Under the pieces are notes generated by a model. That model had not been told where the DNA came from. It saw only the letters and a program-made list of their open reading frames with translations, and did no database searches. Shown here piece by piece: positions 1-5,835 of a DNA stretch of 6,675 bases. Made by a program: the position numbers and the translations under genes. Location of the stretch: NCBI GenBank assembly GCA_005773145.1, contig SXHS01000284.1, positions 1 through 6,675 of the forward strand. The letters are read 5' to 3'. The stretch comes from Planctomycetaceae bacterium (GTDB taxonomy: Bacteria > Planctomycetota > Planctomycetia > Pirellulales > Pirellulaceae). Positions within the stretch are counted from its first letter, which is position 1. Each line of letters opens with the position of its first letter.

Positions 1-54
1 CAGATAGAGCGAGTCGACGCGGAACGTACATAGCTGGCGAGATGTTTCGCTCAT
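1..54 (-). CDS. cheW: CheW-type coupling protein, N-terminal fragment (cut by window edge)
   Basis: Only the first 18 codons are inside the window; they translate to MSETSRQLCTFRVDSLYL. A short polar start followed by Q-L-x-T-F-x-(L/V)-D is typical of CheW proteins, which are SH3-like adaptors linking chemoreceptors to CheA. The ATG overlaps the cheA stop codon as ATGA, and an AAGGG ribosome binding site (complement of 64-68) lies 9 bases upstream inside the end of cheA, so translational coupling with cheA is likely. The position directly after a CheA gene supports the call. The fragment is too short to exclude another protein that begins with a CheW-like domain, such as a CheV or a CheW-fused receptor component. 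Confidence 0.65.
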   Translation of the reverse strand, partial: MSETSRQLCTFRVDSLYL

Positions 55-2852
55 ACGGTTACGCCCTTATGCATTCGCTGCATGGAACGGAGCTGTCCCT
101 GGCCGCGAACCAAATTCCCGAAATGCAGGACATCGGTCACGCGCCCCTGAATCACGACCGTTCCCAGGATGAATTCGTCGGTTGCATGCGTGTCCGCCTC
201 CTGCACGTCGCACTCGACATCGGCGATATCCACGATACGGTCCACCACCAACCCCACACTGACACCCGCCTCGTCGTAGACCACCACGGGGAGTTCGCCC
301 GTCAACGGTTCGGTCGAGGCGCCGTGCAGTTGAGACAGCCGCACCAGCGGCAGGATCGCGCCGCGATACTGAACCACCTCGCGCCCCTCGGCGTACTCGA
401 TGGTCTCAGCGGCGATCTTTTCCAGACGCGCCACCATGGACGTGGGCATGGCATAACGGCGTGCAGGCCCGCCATCAACAACGATCATGGTTTGAACCCG
501 ACGTCGCGTGTCCGACGCCGATTCGTCTTGATTCAGGGCATTAATGCGACTTTCGGCACCAACACCAGCCGCCATCGCCAGACCTTTGACGTCCAAGATC
601 AAGGCGACTGCACCGTCCCCCATGATGGTAGCCCCAGCGTACTCTGCGATGCCTTTTAGTTGTTTTCCCAGCGGCTTGACCACGATTTCTTCGGTATCGT
701 TGATTTTGTCTACAACGAGACCAAACGGCCGGTCATCCGCCCGCAATACGACAATGTTGACCGCCGAGTCGGTTGTGGCGGTGGCCGAGTCCCCCTGCGA
801 CGGACTGCGTGAGACACCCAGTCGTTCCGATAGGTACACCAGCGGGAGCAGTTTGCCACGCAATCGATAGACTGGAGCTCCATGCACGGACTCAATGCAC
901 CGTTGGGCCTCAGTCCCTTCCAGTCGCACCAGCTCCAAAAGGCTCACCTGGGGAATCGCATAACGCTCGCCCGAGTTGGTAACGGTGAGAGCGGGAATGA
1001 TGGCCAATGTCAGCGGAATCTTGATCTTGATGGTGGTGCCGATCCCCTGCTGGCCGTGCAGATCGATCGTGCCACTGATGCGTTCGATATTCGTGCGGAC
1101 CACATCCATGCCCACACCGCGTCCCGATACGCTGGTCACGGTCTCCGCCGTCGAGAACCCCGGCGCGAAGATCAGTTGCGAGGTCTCGCGGTCGGACATG
1201 CGTGCCGCCTGCTCGGCCGTTAATAAGCCGCGCTCGATGGCCTTCTTGCGAATGCGATCCAGATTCAGGCCAGCGCCATCATCGGTGATCTCGATGTTGA
1301 CTTGCCCCCCCTCGTGATAGGCACGCAGTAGCAGTCGACCTTCCACAGGCTTGCCTGCCGCGCGCCGCACCTCCGGTGTCTCCACGCCGTGATCCACGGA
1401 GTTTCGTATGAGGTGTGTCAAGGGATCCTTAATCGCCTCGATAATCGTCTTATCGAGTTCGGTATCCTTACCTTCCATATCAATTCGGACTTGTTTCCCC
1501 AACTGTGAGGCCAGGTCACGCACCACCCGCGGAAATTTAGCCCACACGTTGCCGATGGGCTGCATGCGCGTCTTCATCACGCTTTCTTGCAACTCGGCCG
1601 TGATCAGGTTTAGTCGCTGGACCGTACGGATGAAACCGGCATCCTCGAGGCTGCTGGTGAATTGCAGGATCTGGTTGCGGGCCAACACCAATTCGCCGAC
1701 ACGTGTCATCAGTTTATCGAGCAAGGCCACGTCGACCCGAATCGTACTGTCGCTGACCGACGCGGCCTGTTTTTCAGCACTTCCGGGTTCCGTCGCCGGC
1801 TCGGCGGCTTTTGTCACTGGGCTGGCGGGTGCAGTCGATGCATTCGGCGTGGCCGCCGGAAGTGTCGTTGCCGGCGCGGTGGACTCCGAATTCACGACGG
1901 CGGTTGTCGGAGTCGCAGTCGCAGTCGGCGGATGGACTCTAGCAGGGACATTTTTCTCGATTCGCTTGTTGGACCCCTCAGCCGCTAACAGCTGCTGAAT
2001 CACGGGCTCGGGATCCAGGCCTTCGTCATGCCCTTGGTTCTCCAACATCCGTAATCCCTCGCGGCACGCCGTCACACTGGCCAAGAGTGCGTTGACGATG
2101 TCACCGGTGAGTGTGAGTGCCCCGTCCCGCAGTCGCCCCAGCAGATTCTCCGCGGCATGGGCCAGCCGCTCGAGGCGTCCCAGCCCCAAGAAACCCGCTC
2201 CTCCTTTAATGGTGTGCGTGGTGCGAAAGATGCCGCGTATTAAGGCAACGGCATCGGGCTGATGCTCTAAGGCCAGCAGATCTTGCTCCATTTGCGTGAG
2301 GTTCTCGTAGCATTCAATTAAGAACTCACGCACCGTCTCGTTGATGACGATTGGCGTGGGTGCATGGGTGGCAGCGGCCGTCGACGCAGGTGGCGTCGCG
2401 ACAGGTTCCGGGGTGGGGGCCACTGGAGCCGGTGTCGACTCGTGCGCGACGGCTGTGCCTGGAGCCTCCCCCTCTCGAAATCGTTGCAGGGCCGAAACAT
2501 GGTGGCTGACATCGGCCTCGTTGGACGTCTCCACCGCGTCGATAAGTCCTTTCATCGTGTCTGCGGCATGCAGGATGGTCGTGACCAGTTCGGAACTGGG
2601 GACGATATCCCGATTGCGCATGCGGTTGAGCACTTCCTCCAGGCTATGGGCCAAGGTCCCGATGCGGTCCAGACCCAGGAAGCCGGCCGCACCTTTAATA
2701 GAGTGCATGGTGCGAAACACCGAGTTGACAACGTCGACGTCGATGTCGGCCCCCGCAGTCTCGATGGTGAGCATCTGTTGCTCGATGTTCGCCAATCCCT
2801 CCTGGGATTCGATGGCAAACTCGGCAATGAGTTCGGCGTCTGCTGCGTCCAT
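51..2852 (-). CDS. cheA: CheA-type hybrid chemotaxis histidine kinase (Hpt-Hpt-P3-P4-CheW-CheW)
   Basis: The 933-residue product is a cytoplasmic sensor kinase that should autophosphorylate in trans on Hpt histidines and pass phosphate to CheY- or CheB-type regulators. Domains seen: Hpt1 about 1-125 with phospho-acceptor His50 in MHSIKGAAGFLG; a Pro/Ala/Thr-rich linker 131-168; Hpt2 about 170-290 with His213 in THTIKGGAGFLG; a second low-complexity linker about 301-368; P3 dimerisation helices about 370-432; and a P4 ATPase with N box HLIRNSVDHGVE (480-491), G1 DDGAGLN (524-530), F box around FAPGFS (562-567) and G2 GRGVGMDVV (577-585). Two CheW-like domains follow, about 613-760 and 785-920. 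No CheY-binding P2 domain is recognisable. All core catalytic motifs are intact. ATG 2852 is preferred because AAGGA lies 10 bases upstream; a TTG at 2876 would add eight residues outside the Hpt fold. There are no membrane segments, so input must come through CheW or receptor partners. It follows the repeat protein by 39 bases and overlaps the next gene. Confidence 0.97.
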   Translation of the reverse strand: MDAADAELIAEFAIESQEGLANIEQQMLTIETAGADIDVDVVNSVFRTMHSIKGAAGFLGLDRIGTLAHSLEEVLNRMRNRDIVPSSELVTTILHAADTMKGLIDAVETSNEADVSHHVSALQRFREGEAPGTAVAHESTPAPVAPTPEPVATPPASTAAATHAPTPIVINETVREFLIECYENLTQMEQDLLALEHQPDAVALIRGIFRTTHTIKGGAGFLGLGRLERLAHAAENLLGRLRDGALTLTGDIVNALLASVTACREGLRMLENQGHDEGLDPEPVIQQLLAAEGSNKRIEKNVPARVHPPTATATPTTAVVNSESTAPATTLPAATPNASTAPASPVTKAAEPATEPGSAEKQAASVSDSTIRVDVALLDKLMTRVGELVLARNQILQFTSSLEDAGFIRTVQRLNLITAELQESVMKTRMQPIGNVWAKFPRVVRDLASQLGKQVRIDMEGKDTELDKTIIEAIKDPLTHLIRNSVDHGVETPEVRRAAGKPVEGRLLLRAYHEGGQVNIEITDDGAGLNLDRIRKKAIERGLLTAEQAARMSDRETSQLIFAPGFSTAETVTSVSGRGVGMDVVRTNIERISGTIDLHGQQGIGTTIKIKIPLTLAIIPALTVTNSGERYAIPQVSLLELVRLEGTEAQRCIESVHGAPVYRLRGKLLPLVYLSERLGVSRSPSQGDSATATTDSAVNIVVLRADDRPFGLVVDKINDTEEIVVKPLGKQLKGIAEYAGATIMGDGAVALILDVKGLAMAAGVGAESRINALNQDESASDTRRRVQTMIVVDGGPARRYAMPTSMVARLEKIAAETIEYAEGREVVQYRGAILPLVRLSQLHGASTEPLTGELPVVVYDEAGVSVGLVVDRIVDIADVECDVQEADTHATDEFILGTVVIQGRVTDVLHFGNLVRGQGQLRSMQRMHKGVTV

Positions 2853-2862
2853 TGATTTCAAT

Positions 2863-2867
2863 TCCTT
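2863..2867 (-). promoter_or_regulatory. Ribosome binding site fixing the cheA start
   Basis: AAGGA on the minus strand lies 10 bases upstream of ATG 2852. It falls inside the longer frame that opens with TTG 2876, so it argues for the ATG start. The added residues MRVKELKS would lie before the Hpt fold begins. Confidence 0.7.
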
Positions 2868-2891
2868 CACACGCAATGCGGTAATGCGGCA

Positions 2892-3308
2892 CTAGGTGGC
2901 CAGCCCAACGGCTATTCGATCGGACGCCTTTTCCCGGAGAGCCTGGTGTAGCTCGTCGGCTTGCTTGGACGTGATGAGGCTCAGCGCCGTCAACGCATCC
3001 ATCAGCGTCGGTACTTGTGTAGCCTGCAATTCCAGGAGTTCGTGTAAATCGCCCTTGTCGAGGTGTCCCAATTGGACGGCGATTTCTCCAAAGAGCCCCC
3101 CGCTGATCGCCTGTTCGCCCAAGATCTCAAATACATGGTCCATCGTGAGCTGCCCCCGGCGCATGGCGAGGGTCCCAAGTTTGGGACCCGCCGCGTTGCG
3201 CCACGCCTGGGCACGTCGCAGATCGTTCGGGGTCGCCCAGCCGCGTTCTAGCACGGCCAGGGCGATTTCCAATGTTTCGTTCATGGGTCGCAGGTAGTCG
3301 GTGGTCAT
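2892..3308 (-). CDS. Four-repeat MshEN-like (GspE/PilB N-terminal type) protein
   Basis: This 138-residue protein has no signal peptide or membrane segment. It is almost entirely four ungapped repeats of 29 residues. The turn glycine falls at G23, G52 and G81, and the matching position is S110. Repeats 2 and 3 fit the published MshEN half-motif (R)LGxxΦΦxxGΦΦxxxxLxxxLxxQ, ending in Q66 and Q95, and are separated by five residues (67-71) as in MshEN. Repeats 1 and 4 are degenerate. MshEN domains at the N-terminus of type II secretion and type IV pilus ATPases bind c-di-GMP. Here the first Arg of each half-motif is Lys43 or Leu72, so binding is uncertain. No ATPase follows, so the protein is free-standing. 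ATG 3308 is chosen because GAGGGG lies 6 bases upstream; an upstream in-frame ATG at 3377 has no comparable site. It is the first gene of the cheA operon, so a role as input or adaptor to CheA is inferred. It could instead be a purely structural helical-repeat protein. Confidence 0.88.
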   Translation of the reverse strand: MTTDYLRPMNETLEIALAVLERGWATPNDLRRAQAWRNAAGPKLGTLAMRRGQLTMDHVFEILGEQAISGGLFGEIAVQLGHLDKGDLHELLELQATQVPTLMDALTALSLITSKQADELHQALREKASDRIAVGLAT

Positions 3309-3314
3309 GATGTG

Positions 3315-3320
3315 CCCCTC
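3315..3320 (-). promoter_or_regulatory. Ribosome binding site of the MshEN-like gene
   Basis: GAGGGG on the minus strand lies 6 bases before ATG 3308. It is the strongest such site near any candidate start of this frame and excludes the longer 161-residue version. Confidence 0.75.
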
Positions 3321-3614
3321 GAATATGCCTTGCTGGTGTGCTGCCACACAAAGTTGCCGTCCACGCGGCGGTGTCATCCCGGGAGGTCATCATGGGGGTG
3401 TTGTACTTAGGGACGGAACATGGAAACCTAGGTTACGGAACGAGCCGATTCTGGCTGAAATCGAGTGAATCGTCCCGGATTTTGGGCATGGCAGCGGTGG
3501 AATAATCGGGCCCCATACGAGCCAGGGGTGGCCGCGTGCAACATAATCCGCGTAACCCGACCCGATGGGAGCCCACGATGCGTCTCCCGGCGGCATACGG
3601 CGACCCGAAACGGC

Positions 3615-3644
3615 TTGACAGGCCCCCGGCCGGGGGCGTAACAT
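3615..3644 (+). promoter_or_regulatory. Sigma70-type promoter for rpmF-fabD-fabG
   Basis: A perfect -35 box TTGACA (3615-3620) is followed by an 18-base spacer and TAACAT (3639-3644), which matches TATAAT at four of six positions. Transcription would start near 3651, giving a leader of about 60 bases before the L32 ATG. The spacer is almost wholly a G+C palindrome. The block CGGCTTGAC at the -35 recurs in the acpP promoter with the same spacing. Confidence 0.75.
3622..3637. repeat. Perfect 16-base palindrome in the promoter spacer
   Basis: GCCCCCGGCCGGGGGC equals its own reverse complement and lies wholly between the -35 and -10 boxes of the rpmF promoter. It could be an operator that blocks RNA polymerase when bound, or a structural element. 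It lies upstream of the predicted start point, so it is not expected in the mRNA. No known regulator site is recognised. Confidence 0.6.
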
Positions 3645-3710
3645 GCCGGGTTTAACTCGCGCGGATAACACACTAGACCTTCCATTCGGTATCGAGGGGA
3701 TTCACGTTCC

Positions 3711-3893
3711 ATGGCAGTTCCGAAACGCAAACAATCGAATTCACGCACGGGACATCGCCGGTCCCACGATGCCAAACGCCCGAGGCAATTGATGTCGTGC
3801 GCCCGATGTGCCACGGTGGTGCCCACGCATACCGTCTGCCCCAATTGCGGTAACTATATGGGGCGAGTCATGGTGGAAGCGGACGAATCTTGA
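3711..3893 (+). CDS. rpmF: 50S ribosomal protein L32 (zinc-ribbon form)
   Basis: The 60-residue product is a large-subunit ribosomal protein. The basic N-terminus MAVPKRKQSNSRTGHRRSHD is the family signature. Two CxxC pairs, C30/C33 and C43/C46, form the zinc ribbon of the C+ type of L32, followed by G-N-Y-M-G-R. The length is normal for the family. A purine-rich GAGGGGA (3694-3700) ends 10 bases before the ATG. The stop codon overlaps the fabD start by four bases (TTGA), so L32 synthesis and fatty-acid synthesis are probably translated in a coupled way. Linkage of rpmF to fab genes is conserved in many bacteria, but plsX and fabH, which often come next, are missing here. Confidence 0.97.
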   Translation: MAVPKRKQSNSRTGHRRSHDAKRPRQLMSCARCATVVPTHTVCPNCGNYMGRVMVEADES

Positions 3894-4810
3894 GCAAGAT
3901 CGCCTTTCTTTTTCCGGGGCAGGGCGCTCAATCGGTCGGCATGGGACGGGAAGTGGTGGAACAGTCCCGTATGGCGGCCGAGTTGTTCGCGCGCGCCGCC
4001 GACGTGTTGGACTACGACTTGGCCCGTATTTGCTTCGAGGGCCCCGCCGAAAAGCTGGACTCCACCGCCATTAGCCAGCCCGCGCTTTACGTCACCAGCC
4101 TGGCCGTGTTGGAGCAACTCCGGGAGGTGAACGCCGAGCGAGTCGCGACTTGCCAGGCGGCGGCCGGATTGAGCTTAGGTGAATACACGGCCCTGACGTT
4201 CGCTGGCGCCTTGTCGTTTGAGGACGGTCTGCGACTGGTACAACAACGGGGCGAGGCGATGCAGGCCGCCAGCGACCTACAGCCAAGCGGCATGGTCAGC
4301 ATCCTGGGCTTGGACGCCGCGCCGCTGGAGGAGGTTTGCCAACAGGCCAGTGTTGGGGACGATTTTGTGCAGATTGCCAATCTGTTGTGTCCCGGAAACA
4401 TCGCAATCTCAGGGACGAAAACGGCGTGTGCGCGGGCGAGCGCGTTGGCGCTAGAGGCCGGTGCCATGAAGGCCGTGCCGCTAGCCGTGGCCGGGGCCTT
4501 CCACACGCGGATCATGCAGTCGGCTGTAGCAAAGTTGTCCGAGGCCCTAGACGACGTGGTCCTATCGCGTCCGCGGATTCCGGTTATCTCCAACGTGGAC
4601 GCCCGTCCTCATAAGGATCCCGACGAGATCCGCCAGTTGCTGATTCAACAAATCGTACTCCCCGTCCGTTGGGAAGACTCAATACGCTTCCTGCTGGATG
4701 AGTCCTGCGATACGTTCTACGAGGTGGGCCCAGGGCGAGTCTTGAGGGGATTACTCAAACGCATCAACCGGCGTGTGGACTGCCTCGGAGCGGTCGAGGC
4801 CTGCGCGTAG
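3890..4810 (+). CDS. fabD: Malonyl-CoA:ACP transacylase
   Basis: FabD moves malonyl from malonyl-CoA to the phosphopantetheine arm of ACP, supplying the extender for type II fatty-acid synthesis in the cytoplasm. The 306-residue length is normal. The N-terminal strand and loop FLFPGQGAQ (7-14), the nucleophile elbow GLSLGEY with Ser95, the malonyl-binding Arg120 (in QQRGEAM), catalytic His205 in AGAFHT, and the C-terminal YEVGPGRVL (277-285) are all present. In E. coli the residue before the nucleophile is His (GHSLGE); here it is Leu94, a variant I believe occurs in other FabD proteins. The start is TTG: the conserved fold begins three residues later and no ATG or GTG fits. The start codon shares four bases with the rpmF stop, with only a weak GGAAG upstream, so translation probably depends on coupling. 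Confidence 0.97.
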   Translation: MSKIAFLFPGQGAQSVGMGREVVEQSRMAAELFARAADVLDYDLARICFEGPAEKLDSTAISQPALYVTSLAVLEQLREVNAERVATCQAAAGLSLGEYTALTFAGALSFEDGLRLVQQRGEAMQAASDLQPSGMVSILGLDAAPLEEVCQQASVGDDFVQIANLLCPGNIAISGTKTACARASALALEAGAMKAVPLAVAGAFHTRIMQSAVAKLSEALDDVVLSRPRIPVISNVDARPHKDPDEIRQLLIQQIVLPVRWEDSIRFLLDESCDTFYEVGPGRVLRGLLKRINRRVDCLGAVEACA

Positions 4811-4830
4811 TTTCCAAAGAATGAACCAAC

Positions 4831-5616
4831 ATGGCGAAGTCGGCAAGCGATAAGAATAATAACGCTCCGTTAAGCGTGGACATGAGCGGCCAGGTGGCCT
4901 TGGTCACGGGCGCCTCGCAAGGATTGGGCAAGGCCATGGCCGAGGCCCTGGGGCGCAATGGTGCCATAGTCGCCTGCGTAGCCCGTTCCCCCGACAAACT
5001 CGCGGTGACCGTCGCGGGTATCCGCGAGCGGGGTGGCCAAGCGGAGGCGTTTCCCTGCGACGTGGCCGATCGCACCGACGTGGATCGGGTCGTCGAAGAG
5101 ATCGTGACCAAGTGGGATCGGCTGGATATCTTGGTCAACAACGCCGGCGTGACCCGCGATACGTTGTTGCCCAATATGACGGACGACGAGTGGGACACCG
5201 TCCTGAATACCAACCTACGGGGGGCATTCTTCCTCTGCCGGGCCGCGTCACGTCACATGATGCGGGCACGCTATGGACGGATTGTCAATATTTCGAGCGT
5301 TTCCGGGCTGATGGGGAATCCGGGGCAGACCAATTACTCGGCTTCCAAGGCCGGCCTGATCGGACTGACTCGCAGCTTGAGCCGGGAATTGGCAAGGCGC
5401 AACATCACCGTGAATGCGATTGCACCGGGGTTCATTGAGAGCGAGATGACGGCCGTGCTCGGCCCCACGATTATTGAGGAAGCCAAGAAGCGGATTCCGG
5501 CCCGGCGGCTGGGGACTCCGGAGGATGTGGCGTCGGCACTGGTGTTCTTGGCGAGTTCGGCCGCTTCCTACGTCACCGGCCAGGTGCTGGTGGTGGACGG
5601 GGGCATGACGGGGTAG
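4831..5616 (+). CDS. fabG: 3-oxoacyl-[ACP] reductase
   Basis: FabG is an NADPH-dependent short-chain dehydrogenase that reduces 3-oxoacyl-ACP to 3-hydroxyacyl-ACP, the first reduction of each elongation round. The 261-residue product shows the Rossmann motif TGASQGLG (26-33), NNAG (103-106), and the catalytic set Asn128, Ser156 (in NISSVSG), Tyr169 and Lys173 (in YSASK). The segment NAIAPGFIESEMT (195-207) and the C-terminal VTGQVLVVDGGM (248-259) are characteristic of FabG. About 17 residues precede the usual start of the fold. An internal ATG at 4882 would remove them, but neither ATG has a clear ribosome binding site, so the longer form is kept with moderate certainty. It lies 20 bases after fabD with no promoter between, so it is in the rpmF-fabD transcript. 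Confidence 0.97.
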   Translation: MAKSASDKNNNAPLSVDMSGQVALVTGASQGLGKAMAEALGRNGAIVACVARSPDKLAVTVAGIRERGGQAEAFPCDVADRTDVDRVVEEIVTKWDRLDILVNNAGVTRDTLLPNMTDDEWDTVLNTNLRGAFFLCRAASRHMMRARYGRIVNISSVSGLMGNPGQTNYSASKAGLIGLTRSLSRELARRNITVNAIAPGFIESEMTAVLGPTIIEEAKKRIPARRLGTPEDVASALVFLASSAASYVTGQVLVVDGGMTG

Positions 5617-5629
5617 CCGGTTCGGCCCG

Positions 5630-5674
5630 GAGCGGATCACGCCAGGCGGCGCGCGGCCTCCCTGAAATCCGCTC
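5630..5674. repeat. 8-bp inverted repeat after fabG
   Basis: GAGCGGAT (5630-5637) and ATCCGCTC (5667-5674) are perfect reverse complements separated by 29 bases that include a small AGGC/GCCT inner stem (5644-5647 with 5656-5659). It begins 13 bases after the fabG stop and ends 10 bases before the acpP -35 box. It could be a 3' end or processing hairpin of the fabD-fabG message, or a regulator site for the acpP promoter. There is no T-run after it, so it is not a classical intrinsic terminator. Confidence 0.5.
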
Positions 5675-5684
5675 GGACATCGGC

Positions 5685-5714
5685 TTGACCCCCTCCCTAA
5701 AATTGGGTTATCCT
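5685..5714 (+). promoter_or_regulatory. Sigma70-type promoter for acpP
   Basis: TTGACC (5685-5690), an 18-base spacer, then TATCCT (5709-5714). The nine bases CGGCTTGAC (5681-5689) are identical to those at the rpmF promoter (3611-3619), and the spacer length is the same. Transcription would begin near 5720, giving a leader of about 115 bases. A separate promoter fits the need for more ACP than for the enzymes around it. Confidence 0.65.
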
Positions 5715-5736
5715 GTGGGGCTTGGAGGGGTAGGTC

Positions 5737-5814
5737 ATGTGCGCCGACCCGGCCACCGCCAACCCGGCCACAGGGGTGAAAAGTGTGGGGTTCCTCCCCG
5801 CGCTAGGCAGTTAG
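5737..5814 (+). CDS. Putative 25-codon leader ORF upstream of acpP
   Basis: An ATG at 5737 opens a 25-residue frame ending with TAG 21 bases before the acpP GTG. A consensus ribosome binding site GGAGG (5724-5728) lies 8 bases upstream, at least as good as that of acpP itself and close to the predicted 5' end of the mRNA. The peptide begins MCADPATANPATGVKSVGF and ends LPALGS; the DPAT/NPAT repeat comes from a 10-base direct repeat in the DNA. There is no signal peptide or membrane segment, and no run of one codon as in classical amino-acid attenuators. It may be a regulatory leader peptide, a small protein, or chance. No family is recognised. Confidence 0.4.
   Translation: MCADPATANPATGVKSVGFLPALGS
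5747..5771 (+). repeat. Direct repeat of 10 bases in the acpP leader
   Basis: ACCCGGCCAC occurs at 5747-5756 and again at 5762-5771, a period of 15 bases. Inside the leader ORF it encodes the repeated Pro-Ala-Thr. It may be a tandem binding site or simply a short duplication. Confidence 0.5.
5782..5804 (+). promoter_or_regulatory. Stem-loop in the acpP leader mRNA
   Basis: Bases 5782-5790 can pair with 5796-5804 in a nine-pair stem with two G-U pairs and a TTCCT loop. It lies inside the 3' part of the leader ORF and ends 17 bases before the acpP ribosome binding site. The CCTCC at 5793-5797 could instead pair with the leader ORF's GGAGG (5724-5728), so two exclusive structures are possible. 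No T-run follows, so termination is unlikely. No known riboswitch class is recognised. Confidence 0.4.
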
Positions 5815-5821
5815 ACGCATT

Positions 5822-5827
5822 AAGGAG
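5822..5827 (+). promoter_or_regulatory. Ribosome binding site fixing the acpP GTG start
   Basis: AAGGAG lies 8 bases before GTG 5836. The distance is optimal and the resulting protein begins exactly at the ACP helix I region, so the non-ATG start is well supported. Confidence 0.85.
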
Positions 5828-5835
5828 ACGGCGAA

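Larger units (their letters stand above)
3309..3710. other. Divergent intergenic region between the che operon and rpmF
   Basis: About 400 bases separate the two divergent operons. No protein-coding frame here has a convincing start or composition; a minus-strand frame at 3428-3844 runs through rpmF and is rejected. The region holds the rpmF promoter and its spacer palindrome. It also holds two weaker symmetries: the 10-base palindrome AACCTAGGTT (3425-3434) and GTGTG-N4-CACAC (3336-3349), the latter just upstream of the MshEN-like gene's ribosome binding site. No convincing sigma70 promoter was found for the minus-strand operon; TAACCT (complement of 3430-3435) is a possible -10 but has a poor -35. 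No tRNA or terminator is seen. Confidence 0.7.

Noticed and set aside
42..659. Plus-strand open frame of 205 codons antisense to cheA
   Set aside because: It lies wholly opposite conserved CheW-domain coding sequence, has no ribosome binding site and a His/Arg/Asp-rich composition typical of antisense frames in G+C-rich genes.
1909..1930. Short GTCGCA tandem run in cheA
   Set aside because: It encodes part of the low-complexity Ala/Thr/Pro linker and is explained by amino-acid bias.
1408..1998. Plus-strand open frame of 196 codons antisense to the cheA linker and P3 region
   Set aside because: It mirrors the conserved kinase coding strand; its Ala/Val/Gly-rich part is just the complement of the Pro/Ala/Thr linker.
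2853..2876. Longer cheA start at TTG 2876
   Set aside because: It adds eight residues outside the Hpt fold and runs over a good AAGGA site placed for ATG 2852.
3309..3377. Longer start of the MshEN-like gene at ATG 3377
   Set aside because: It has no matching ribosome binding site, while GAGGGG sits 6 bases before ATG 3308; the added 23 residues lie outside the repeats.
3509..3533. Possible hairpin between GGCCCC and GGGGTGGCC
   Set aside because: It needs a bulge and a long loop; such weak pairings are common by chance at this base composition.
3428..3844. Minus-strand 138-codon frame across the intergenic region and rpmF
   Set aside because: It overlaps the highly conserved L32 gene on the opposite strand, covers the promoter and shows no domain-like pattern.
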